This document shows, in pieces, positions 40,789 to 48,934 of a DNA stretch of 64,000 nucleotides (position 1 is the stretch's first letter; each line of letters begins with the position of its first letter). Location: positions 22,579-86,578 of the forward strand of contig JAAYKY010000020.1 of NCBI GenBank assembly GCA_012522185.1. The letters run 5' to 3'. Below the pieces are notes generated by a model that saw only the letters and a program-made list of their open reading frames with translations, searched no databases and had not been told where the DNA came from. This DNA is from Flavobacteriaceae bacterium (GTDB lineage: Bacteria; Bacteroidota; Bacteroidia; Flavobacteriales; Weeksellaceae). Made by a program: the position numbers and the translations under genes.

Positions 40789-40841
40789 AAAAATATCAGA
40801 TTTTTGGAAATTTACTTTTATCTTAGTTTAAATTAAATCTT

Positions 40842-41651
40842 ATGATAAAAGTACTAAGTTTCCTCAACATTCTTCTGATACTTTCAAGTTGTAAAGGACA
40901 AACAGTAGATACGATTCCTGAACACGAGACTTTCAAGATTGACTCAAAAGAAGTCGGTGAGTTAAGAACTATAAATGTATGGTTACCGGAAGATTATAAA
41001 ACGAGCGATCTCCCCTACCCGGTTTTATATATGCCCGATGGTGGAGTTCAGGAAGATTTTCCGCACATTGCCAATACACTTTCCGAACTGATTCAGGCAA
41101 AAAAAGTTCCACCTTTTATTTTGGTAGGAATTGAAAATACCCAAAGACGAAAAGATCTCACACCGCCAACGCAAGTTGAAAAAGATAAAGAAATTGCACC
41201 TGTCGTGGGCGGCTCGCATGAATTCAGGAATTTTATTGAAAATGAATTGATGCCTTACATAAATTCAAATTACAGAACCACAGACGAAAAAGGAATTATC
41301 GGCGAATCACTTGCCGGACTTTTTGTTACCGAAACTTTGATGGTTCAGCCAGAATTATTCGATTTTTATATCGCATTTGATCCTTCCCTTTGGTGGAACG
41401 ATAAATATTTACTGAAAAATTCGGGAAAAATTTTAACGGAATTTACATCAGAGCCCAAACGTTTTTGGTTTGCAGGTTCTGGCGCAAAGGATATTTCCAA
41501 ATCAATCAATAATCTTGCAAAAGAATTCGAGAAAAATGCACCCAAAAATCTAATTTGGAACTTTTCAGACGAACCCAAAGAAAAACACAATACAATCTTT
41601 CGGGCCACAAAAGAAAAAGCGATGGTTTGGGCACTCAATAAGCTTAATTAA
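40842..41651 (+). CDS. Esterase-D-like alpha/beta hydrolase lipoprotein
   Basis: 269 residues. Lipoprotein signal ending L-S-S-C at residue 17. The hydrolase core starts R-T-I-N-V-W-L-P-E-D-Y, with the oxyanion-type strand P-V-L-Y-M-P-D-G-G, the nucleophile elbow G-E-S-L-A-G-L near residue 152, and a probable catalytic His in K-H-N-T. This is the putative-esterase (esterase D/Fes-like) family that cleaves esters, including siderophore esters in some members; no siderophore genes are present, so the substrate is open. 53 nt after ndh. Confidence 0.83.
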   Translation: MIKVLSFLNILLILSSCKGQTVDTIPEHETFKIDSKEVGELRTINVWLPEDYKTSDLPYPVLYMPDGGVQEDFPHIANTLSELIQAKKVPPFILVGIENTQRRKDLTPPTQVEKDKEIAPVVGGSHEFRNFIENELMPYINSNYRTTDEKGIIGESLAGLFVTETLMVQPELFDFYIAFDPSLWWNDKYLLKNSGKILTEFTSEPKRFWFAGSGAKDISKSINNLAKEFEKNAPKNLIWNFSDEPKEKHNTIFRATKEKAMVWALNKLN

Positions 41652-41695
41652 TCTCCGAATTTTCATAAAATAAAAATTCCGATTAACTTAGCGAA

Positions 41696-43801
41696 ATGTC
41701 CGCTGATTTCCTTAAAACTCCGATTGATTATCTGAAAGGTGTTGGCTCGGAACGTGCCAAAACTTTACAGTCCGAACTGAGTATTTTTCGATACGAAGAT
41801 TTATTAAATTATTTTCCGTTTCGGTATGTGGATCGCTCGAAATACTACAAAATCAAAGAGATAACACCCACTCTGGCTGAAATTCAGGTCGTTGGAAAGA
41901 TGATATCATTGAGAGAAATCGGGCAAAATCGGGGCAAAAGATTGACAGCAAGATTTGTGGACGAAACCGGTGAAATCGAATTGGTTTGGTTTCGGTTTAC
42001 CAAATGGTTGAAAGAAACCATGGAAACATACATCGGAAAACAAATTTTAATTTATGGAAAACCCAATGAATTCAATGGGAAAATCAATATGGTTCATCCT
42101 GAAATTGAAACAATGGAAAATCATAAATCATCGCCACAAGGTTTATTCCCCGTTTATTCGAGCACCGAAAAATTACAAAAAAAAGGCATTTCAAATCGTG
42201 TAATGCAAAAATTACAATTCCAATTATTATCTGAAATTCAGTATTTGGAAGAAAACCTTTCGGAAGAATTAATCGAAAAATTAAAATTTCCTAATCGACT
42301 TCAAGCTTATCGTCAAATTCATTTTCCAAAAAATACGTATGAACTCAAACAAGCCGAAAACCGTCTAAAGTTCGAAGAATTTTTCTTTTTGCAATTGGGC
42401 TTATTGTTGAAAAAATTAAATCACCAACAAAAATTTAAAAGTTATGAATTTGAATCAATTGGAAATTATTTTAATGAATTCTATGCTAATTATTTGCCCT
42501 TTGAATTGACCAATGCACAAAAACGAGTCATCAAAGAAATCCGAGCCGATTTAGCCAAACCAGTTCAAATGAATCGTTTGTTGCAAGGTGATGTCGGAAG
42601 CGGAAAAACGATGGTCGCTTTGCTTTCTGCACTTATTGCCATCGACAATGGATACCAAGTGGCTTTCATGGCACCGACCGAAATCCTGGCTACACAACAC
42701 TACCAAGCTTTGACCACCTATCTTTCCAAAATGGACATCGAAATCGGGCTTCTGACCGGTTCAACCAAAGCTAAAGAACGAAGAGAATTGGCCGAAAAAT
42801 TGGTAACAGGAGAAATGAAAATCCTGGTGGGAACCCATGCGCTAATCGAAGACAATGTGGTTTTTAATAATTTGGGACTAACCATTATCGACGAACAACA
42901 TAAATTTGGCGTAGCACAAAGAGCTAAATTTCTCAAAAAAAATAAATTTCCTCCCCATGTTCTCGTCATGACCGCAACGCCCATTCCACGAACACTTGCG
43001 ATGAGTTTGTATGGGGATTTGGATATTTCGGTGATTGATGAACTTCCGCCCGGAAGAAAACCTATAAAAACAGTACATCGAAAAGACAAAGACCGTTTGG
43101 CTTTGTTTAAATTCCTGAAAGATGAAATTCAAAAAGGAAGACAAATTTACATTGTTTATCCGCTCATCGAAGAGTCTGAAAAACTCGATTATAAGGATTT
43201 AATGGACGGATTTGAAAGCATTTCACGCGCCTTTCCCCTGCCCAATTATGCCGTAAGCATTGTACATGGGAAAATGAAACCAGCCGATAAAGATTTTGAA
43301 ATGCAAAGATTTGCAAAAGGGGAAACAGAAATTTTAGTGGCGACAACTGTTATCGAAGTCGGTGTCAATGTGCCAAATGCATCGGTTATGGTGATTGAAA
43401 GCGCAGAAAAATTTGGCTTATCGCAATTGCATCAACTTCGTGGGCGTGTTGGGCGCGGCGCAGACCAAAGTTATTGTATTTTGATGACCAAAGATTTCCT
43501 TACCGACGACGCTTATCAGCGTATTTCTACTATGTGCCGAACAAACGATGGATTTGAAGTAGCAGAAGTCGATATGCAAATTCGCGGTCCTGGTGATTTG
43601 ATGGGAACCCAACAAAGTGGTATCTTAAATTTTAAATTGGCCAATCTCGCAAAAGACCAAAAAATGCTGCATACCGCAAGATTTATAGCGGAGGAAATCC
43701 TCAAATTAGATCCGGAATTAAACGCTCCCGAAAATCAATTCATTAAAAAACATTTCGTACAAAATCATAAAGAAAAATTTATTTGGAGTCGAATTGGATA
43801 A
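41696..43801 (+). CDS. recG: ATP-dependent DNA helicase RecG
   Basis: 701 residues, the usual size. N-terminal wedge/OB domain (about 60-160, Q-V-V-G-K-M-I-S and R-L-T-A-R-F-V-D-E-T-G), then SF2 motifs: I in L-Q-G-D-V-G-S-G-K-T, II as D-E-Q-H, III T-A-T-P-I-P-R-T-L, and motif VI Q-L-R-G-R-V-G-R-G. The RecG-specific C-terminal T-x-D-G-F-E-V-A-E-x-D is present. It remodels stalled forks and branched DNA. A strong bidirectional terminator begins just after its stop. Confidence 0.97.
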   Translation: MSADFLKTPIDYLKGVGSERAKTLQSELSIFRYEDLLNYFPFRYVDRSKYYKIKEITPTLAEIQVVGKMISLREIGQNRGKRLTARFVDETGEIELVWFRFTKWLKETMETYIGKQILIYGKPNEFNGKINMVHPEIETMENHKSSPQGLFPVYSSTEKLQKKGISNRVMQKLQFQLLSEIQYLEENLSEELIEKLKFPNRLQAYRQIHFPKNTYELKQAENRLKFEEFFFLQLGLLLKKLNHQQKFKSYEFESIGNYFNEFYANYLPFELTNAQKRVIKEIRADLAKPVQMNRLLQGDVGSGKTMVALLSALIAIDNGYQVAFMAPTEILATQHYQALTTYLSKMDIEIGLLTGSTKAKERRELAEKLVTGEMKILVGTHALIEDNVVFNNLGLTIIDEQHKFGVAQRAKFLKKNKFPPHVLVMTATPIPRTLAMSLYGDLDISVIDELPPGRKPIKTVHRKDKDRLALFKFLKDEIQKGRQIYIVYPLIEESEKLDYKDLMDGFESISRAFPLPNYAVSIVHGKMKPADKDFEMQRFAKGETEILVATTVIEVGVNVPNASVMVIESAEKFGLSQLHQLRGRVGRGADQSYCILMTKDFLTDDAYQRISTMCRTNDGFEVAEVDMQIRGPGDLMGTQQSGILNFKLANLAKDQKMLHTARFIAEEILKLDPELNAPENQFIKKHFVQNHKEKFIWSRIG

Positions 43802-43835
43802 AAAAATGCATCAAACTTGAATTTGACGCATTTTT
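43802..43835. terminator. Bidirectional terminator between recG and the 56-residue membrane protein
   Basis: Fourteen-base arms with one mismatch (43802-43815 with 43822-43835), A-run on the left and T-run on the right, so it works for both convergent genes. Confidence 0.85.
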
Positions 43836-43857
43836 CTAAAAATTAAATTTCATTCGA

Positions 43858-44043
<186 letters not shown>

Positions 44044-44088
44044 TTAATATATTCCTAAATCTACAACAATCATTCCATATGATAAAAA

Positions 44089-44598
44089 TCATGATTGCCC
44101 CATTTGTTCTAACTCATCCGCTGAAGGTCCATAACTTCCCGGAACAAAAATATCGTTGAGCCTGTAATAAACCCCTAATTGCGCCCGATGATGTGTAATC
44201 TGTTTAAAGGATTGCATAATAGCTTCATAAATAGTCCAATCTGACAAAACATTTCCGCCGTGACGCAGTTGCCAGCGTTTATCAAAATCAGAATCGCTCA
44301 TATTTGCCAAAGCTTCTAATCCTACTTGATAGGATTTTTCTAAATGTGCTATAAGTTCTGATTTGCTGGAAATGCGGGCGGGCGAATAAGGATTTTCGGC
44401 GAAATCCAAATATTCAGTTTTGAGCATAAAATCCGGCCAACCAAATATTTCTACCACATGAATGGCGAGATGAATCATCGGCATGCTTTTCGGATGTGGT
44501 TTCCAATCATTTTTTTCTTCGGGATAACGCTCGATAATCTTTTTGGTGATTTCGTATTCGGTGGTAAGGTCCTTTTGTAATTCTTGTAGTAAGTTCAT
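44089..44598 (-). CDS. DinB-family protein
   Basis: 169 residues, four-helix DinB/YfiT-like fold. Probable metal-binding histidines lie in P-M-I-H-L-A-I-H-V-V-E (near residue 43-48) and in the C-terminal Q-I-T-H-H-R-A-Q-L-G-V-Y-Y-R-L, the most conserved stretch of the family. Members are metal-dependent thiol transferases or are uncharacterised. No signal peptide. The neighbouring genes give no functional hint. Confidence 0.85.
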   Translation of the reverse strand: MNLLQELQKDLTTEYEITKKIIERYPEEKNDWKPHPKSMPMIHLAIHVVEIFGWPDFMLKTEYLDFAENPYSPARISSKSELIAHLEKSYQVGLEALANMSDSDFDKRWQLRHGGNVLSDWTIYEAIMQSFKQITHHRAQLGVYYRLNDIFVPGSYGPSADELEQMGQS

Positions 44599-44688
44599 AA
44601 TGAATAATTTGAAATAAATTTAAGAAATCCTTTTTGGATTTAATTAAAAAATTAACTTAAAACTCGAAGAAATTTTAGCCTAAAAACA

Positions 44689-44715
44689 AAAATGCCCGCC
44701 AAAAGCGAGCATTTT
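44689..44715 (-). terminator. Terminator after fahA
   Basis: Arms AAAATGC/GCATTTT plus inner CGC/GCG with one mismatch; A-rich on the left, so T-tract on the minus strand. 21 nt past the fahA stop. Confidence 0.75.
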
Positions 44716-44735
44716 ATTATTTGAAAAAACTATAA

Positions 44736-45983
44736 TTAATCTTTCGCCGGAAGAATTTTCCCGGAAACCTCTCCAAATCCAATTCGAATTCCATCTTTTT
44801 CGCACCATCCACGCATGATAACGGTATCATTGTCTTCGATGAATTTTCGTTCCGAACCATCATTTAATTTGAGTGGTTTGCTTCCGCTCCAAGTCAGTTC
44901 CAGCATGGATCCAAAAGAATCTTCCGTTTTTCCGCTGATGGTTCCGCTCGCATACATATCGCCCACTTCCAGATTACATCCGTTTACGGTGTGGTGCGCC
45001 AGTTGTTGCGCCATATTCCAATACATATATTTGAAATTGCTGGTACAAATCAGATTTTCTTCTCCATTTTCCGGCTGAATTAAAGTCTGCAAATGAATGT
45101 CAAAATTTTTCTTTCCTTCGTATTTCAGATAAGGTAAAACTTCAGGCTCCTGCTCCGGACCGTTCACTCGGAAAGGATCCAAAGCTTCCAATGTTACAAT
45201 CCAGGGCGAAATTGAAGATCCGAAATTCTTCGCCAAAAATGGCCCCAATGGTACATATTCCCATTTTTGAACATCACGCGCGCTCCAATCGTTGAACAAA
45301 ACCATCCCGAAAATATGATCTTCTGCTTCAGTAGTGGAAATCGTTTCACCTAAATCCGTATAGGAATTTGTGATAAACGCCATTTCCAATTCAAAGTCAA
45401 GTCTTTGGCTTGGACCAAATACGGGTTTATCGGCATTGGGCGGCATGGTTTGACCCTTTGGACGGTAAATCGGCGTACCCGAAACCACAATCGAAGAAGC
45501 CCTTCCGTGATAGCCCACCGGCAAATGTTTCCAATTGGGAAGAAGTGCATTATCGGGATCGCGGAACATTTTACCAACATTGGTCGCGTGCTCAATGCTG
45601 CTGTAAAAATCGGTGTAATTCGGAACGTGAACCGGCAATTGCATCGATACTTTTTCGATGTTGTGAAAAGCTTCCAATTGAGTTTCTTCGTCTTTAGAAA
45701 GCTCAGATCCTTCCAATAATAATTTTTGAATGTGCTCACGAACCGGAACAGTAACCGACTTTCCAAGCGAGATAAATTCATTCAAAGTAAAAGCTTCGAA
45801 AACATTTTCTCCCAAATTAAATTCATCAAAATAACCTTGGTCGTACAAAACCGCGAGATTGATGACCGTATCTCCAATTCGAGTGACGCAGGCAATTTCA
45901 TCATCTGAAAAAATGCCCACACCAAAGGGAATATTATAAATGGAAAAATCTGAATTTTCTTCGTATTCAATGAATGACTTCAT
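44736..45983 (-). CDS. fahA: Fumarylacetoacetase
   Basis: 415 residues, the usual length. It hydrolyses fumarylacetoacetate to fumarate and acetoacetate, the last step of tyrosine breakdown. The N-terminal SH3-like domain has N-I-P-F-G-V-G-I-F. Catalytic-domain motifs are D-F-Y-S-S-I-E-H-A-T-N-V-G (metal and catalytic residues), P-V-G-Y-H-G-R-A-S-S, R-L-D-F-E-L-E-M-A-F, F-N-D-W-S-A-R-D-V-Q and G-D-M-Y-A-S-G-T-I-S-G. No other tyrosine-degradation genes (hmgA, hpd) are visible here. A TAATTTTG element lies 28 nt before the ATG. Confidence 0.96.
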   Translation of the reverse strand: MKSFIEYEENSDFSIYNIPFGVGIFSDDEIACVTRIGDTVINLAVLYDQGYFDEFNLGENVFEAFTLNEFISLGKSVTVPVREHIQKLLLEGSELSKDEETQLEAFHNIEKVSMQLPVHVPNYTDFYSSIEHATNVGKMFRDPDNALLPNWKHLPVGYHGRASSIVVSGTPIYRPKGQTMPPNADKPVFGPSQRLDFELEMAFITNSYTDLGETISTTEAEDHIFGMVLFNDWSARDVQKWEYVPLGPFLAKNFGSSISPWIVTLEALDPFRVNGPEQEPEVLPYLKYEGKKNFDIHLQTLIQPENGEENLICTSNFKYMYWNMAQQLAHHTVNGCNLEVGDMYASGTISGKTEDSFGSMLELTWSGSKPLKLNDGSERKFIEDNDTVIMRGWCEKDGIRIGFGEVSGKILPAKD

Positions 45984-46011
45984 AGTGATTTGCTTTAAAA
46001 TTTTTGGAGTT

Positions 46012-46019
46012 CAAAATTA
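46012..46019 (-). promoter_or_regulatory. TAnnTTTG -7 element for fahA
   Basis: TAATTTTG on the minus strand, ending 28 nt before the fahA ATG at 45983. Confidence 0.5.
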
Positions 46020-46068
46020 AGGATTTAAAGCTTAACTGACGAATAAACCCCAAGAAATCCAATTTAAA

Positions 46069-46731
46069 TCACCAGTTTATTTCTTCTTTTCCCAAAGATT
46101 TAAGGTGAGCATTGGTTCGAGAAAAAGGTTTGCTTCCAAAAAATCCATTATAGGCAGAAAAGGGAGATGGATGTGGAGATTTGATGATAAAATGTTTTTC
46201 GGTATCGATAATGCTTCCTTTCTTCTGCGCATAAGCACCCCATAAAATAAAAACCAGATTTTCTTTTTGCTCTGATAATTTCCGGATGGCTGCATCGGTA
46301 AATTCTTCCCAACCTTTTTTCTGATGAGAGCCGGCTTGCGATGCCCGAACCGTCAAAGTTGCGTTTAACAATAAAACGCCTTGGTCTGCCCATCTTTCCA
46401 GATTTCCGCTTTTTGCAATCGGAATTCCTAAATCAGTATTCAATTCTTTGAAAATATTTTTCAGACTCGGTGGCTGTGCAATTCCCTCCGGAACCGAAAA
46501 ACTGAGTCCATGCGCCTGACCAGCTCCATGATAAGGATCCTGACCAATCAAAACAACTTTTACTTTGTCAAAAGGTGTATGATCAAAAGCCGAAAAAATG
46601 AGTTTTCCGGGCGGATAAACTTTTTGGGATTGGTATTCCAACCGAACAAATTCGACCAAATTTTTAAAATAAGATTTATCAAATTCCTCTTTCAACACTT
46701 CTTTCCAGGAAGGTTCAATCTTTACATCCAT
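46069..46731 (-). CDS. ung: Uracil-DNA glycosylase
   Basis: 220 residues, family 1 UDG length. Catalytic water-activating motif G-Q-D-P-Y-H-G-A-G-Q-A-H-G-L near residues 62-75, uracil-binding L-L-L-N-A-T-L-T-V, and the DNA-intercalation loop H-P-S-P-F-S-A-Y near 187. It removes uracil from DNA and starts base excision repair. Divergent from mutS2 with only 44 nt between the two ATGs; the promoters nearly touch (see findings). Confidence 0.97.
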   Translation of the reverse strand: MDVKIEPSWKEVLKEEFDKSYFKNLVEFVRLEYQSQKVYPPGKLIFSAFDHTPFDKVKVVLIGQDPYHGAGQAHGLSFSVPEGIAQPPSLKNIFKELNTDLGIPIAKSGNLERWADQGVLLLNATLTVRASQAGSHQKKGWEEFTDAAIRKLSEQKENLVFILWGAYAQKKGSIIDTEKHFIIKSPHPSPFSAYNGFFGSKPFSRTNAHLKSLGKEEINW

Positions 46732-46751
46732 TAAATTTAAATTCTGATTTC

Positions 46752-46759
46752 CAAATATA
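46752..46759 (-). promoter_or_regulatory. TAnnTTTG -7 element for ung
   Basis: TATATTTG on the minus strand, 20 nt before the ung ATG at 46731; only 3 nt from the divergent mutS2 element. Confidence 0.5.
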
Positions 46760-46762
46760 GTT

Positions 46763-46770
46763 TAATTTTG
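46763..46770 (+). promoter_or_regulatory. TAnnTTTG -7 element for mutS2, 5 nt before its ATG
   Basis: TAATTTTG followed by five bases and the ATG at 46776, predicting a transcript with little or no leader. Confidence 0.5.
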
Positions 46771-46775
46771 CAGGG

Positions 46776-48926
46776 ATGCAGGTATCTGAACAGACTTTAC
46801 ACGACTTGGAATTTCCGAAGATTTTGGAGAAAATTGCGGAATTTGCTTTTAATGAAAGAACTTCCCAATTGATTTTGGAGTTAAAACCCTATCAAAATAT
46901 TTCACATTTGATTCAGGATTTAAATACGACAAACGAATATCTTTCAAGTTTTGAAAGCGAAAACCGAATTCCTTTTTCGGAATTTTATTATATGAAGGAT
47001 TTTCTGCCCCGACTGGAAATCGAAAATTATTACCTCAATGCTGAACAGTTTTTTCAGATTAAATCCAATTCGCTTCAAATCAAAGAAATAACCAAATTTA
47101 TTTCAAAATTTGAAGAGTATTTTCCCGAACTAAATTCTCTCGTTTCTGAAGTCGTATATGAAAAGGAAATTGTCAAGGAAATTGATGCCGTTTTTAATCG
47201 GCACGGCGAAATAAAAGACGACGCAAGTCCCGAACTTTTCGAAATCAGAAAACAAATGAAACAGGTTTCGGCCCGAATTTCTGATTTGTTTAAAAAATCC
47301 ATCACGCACAATCTGAGTTTTCTGGATGATATCAAAGAAACCGTAGTGGACGACAAAAGAGTTTTGGCCGTGTTATCTTCGGTTCGAAAAAGAGTCAAAG
47401 GAAGACTTTTGGGAACTTCCAAAACCGGTTCAATTTCATTTATCGAACCCGAAAGCGTACAAAAACCCAATCGTGAATTGGAAGAATTAAAGGAAGAAGA
47501 AAGTCGGGAAATCATTAAAATTCTGCGAAAACTAACGGCTGTAATTGCGGTTCACAAAAACCTTTTAGAAGAATATGAAGACTTATTGGAGTATTTTGAT
47601 TTTACTCAGGCAAAAGCTCAGTTTTCGCTGAAAATCAATGGAACACTTCCTGAAATCAAACCCGAAAAAATCCTCAATCTGACCGATGCTTATCATCCAT
47701 TGCTTTATTTGTCCAATTCAGAAAAGAAATTAAAAACCATTCCACAAACTTTACGAATGGATGAAAATCAACGAATTATCATCATTTCGGGACCCAATGC
47801 AGGCGGAAAAAGTATAACCTTGAAAACCATCGGATTAAATCAACTGATGATTCAAAGCGGAATTTTAATTCCGGTTCATCCCAAATCCGAAGTTGGATTT
47901 TTCGATAAAATATTTACAGATATAGGCGATAATCAGTCGATTGAAAATCAATTAAGCACTTATAGTTATCGTTTAAAGCAAATGTCTTATTTCATTAGAA
48001 ATGTTGACGATAACACCTTGCTTTTGGTGGATGAATTCGGAACCGGATCGGATCCGGAACTCGGTGGAGCTTTGGCCGAAGTTTTCTTTGAAGAATTCTA
48101 TGAGAGAAAAGCTTTTGGAATTTTTACCACACATTATACCAACATCAAAATTGCAGCGGAAAATTTGCCAGAGGCCATCAATGCCAGTATGCTTTTTGAT
48201 GAGAAAACACTGAATCCTTTGTACAAACTGGAAATTGGTCAGGCCGGAAGTTCGTTTACTTTTGAAGTGGCGGAAAAGAACAAAATTCCGTTTCGTCTGA
48301 TCAATCGGGCCAAAAAGAAAGTGGAACAGGACAAAGTTCGTCTTGATAAAACCATTTTGAAACTTCAGCAGGAAAAGTTTGAAATTCAGAAAACAAAAGA
48401 TCAGGTCCGGGAATTAAAACAAACTTCAGAATCTCAGAGCAAAGAACTGGAATCGACCCACGAGAAAATCCGTGAGAAACTCGTTGATTTTCAGCAGTTG
48501 TACGACAATGAATTGAAAACGCTTCAAGTTGGTAAGAAAATGAAAGACTGGGCCGATGATTATTTGAAATCAAAAAACAAGAAGAAATTAATCGGAGAAT
48601 TCCTGAAATGGGTTGAAATGGAGAATTCCAAGAAAACTAAATCACTTGCAGTTGAAAAGAAGAAGGAAAAAATCGTTCAGAAAGAAATTCAAAAAGAATT
48701 AAAGAAAAATAAGGAAACGATCGTTGAGGAGCAAAAGAAAATTGAACAAAAGAAAAAAGAGATTATAAAACAAACAATTGAAAATCTGAAAGTTGGTGAT
48801 CGCGTAAAAATAAAAGACAGTAACAGCGTAGCAACGGTGGAAAAGATTGAGGGTAAATCAATTGTATTAAATTATGGTCAATTTACTGCAAAAATTTCTA
48901 TATTTGATGTCTATAAAATACAATAA
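46776..48926 (+). CDS. mutS2: MutS2-family ATPase lacking the Smr nuclease domain
   Basis: 716 residues. MutS core (clamp/lever helices about 1-300) and the ABC ATPase: Walker A I-I-S-G-P-N-A-G-G-K-S near residue 335, Walker B L-L-V-D-E-F-G-T-G-S-D-P, then T-T-H-Y-T. A long coiled coil (about 500-655, rich in Lys/Glu) follows, and a KOW-like end V-G-D-R-V-K-I-K-D-S-N-S-V-A-T-V-E-K-I-E-G. Canonical MutS2 (about 780-800 residues) continues into an Smr endonuclease domain; this protein stops where that would begin. It may act in ribosome rescue or recombination control without cutting. The protease gene begins 8 nt after its stop. Confidence 0.93.
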   Translation: MQVSEQTLHDLEFPKILEKIAEFAFNERTSQLILELKPYQNISHLIQDLNTTNEYLSSFESENRIPFSEFYYMKDFLPRLEIENYYLNAEQFFQIKSNSLQIKEITKFISKFEEYFPELNSLVSEVVYEKEIVKEIDAVFNRHGEIKDDASPELFEIRKQMKQVSARISDLFKKSITHNLSFLDDIKETVVDDKRVLAVLSSVRKRVKGRLLGTSKTGSISFIEPESVQKPNRELEELKEEESREIIKILRKLTAVIAVHKNLLEEYEDLLEYFDFTQAKAQFSLKINGTLPEIKPEKILNLTDAYHPLLYLSNSEKKLKTIPQTLRMDENQRIIIISGPNAGGKSITLKTIGLNQLMIQSGILIPVHPKSEVGFFDKIFTDIGDNQSIENQLSTYSYRLKQMSYFIRNVDDNTLLLVDEFGTGSDPELGGALAEVFFEEFYERKAFGIFTTHYTNIKIAAENLPEAINASMLFDEKTLNPLYKLEIGQAGSSFTFEVAEKNKIPFRLINRAKKKVEQDKVRLDKTILKLQQEKFEIQKTKDQVRELKQTSESQSKELESTHEKIREKLVDFQQLYDNELKTLQVGKKMKDWADDYLKSKNKKKLIGEFLKWVEMENSKKTKSLAVEKKKEKIVQKEIQKELKKNKETIVEEQKKIEQKKKEIIKQTIENLKVGDRVKIKDSNSVATVEKIEGKSIVLNYGQFTAKISIFDVYKIQ

Positions 48927-48934
48927 AGGGTAAT

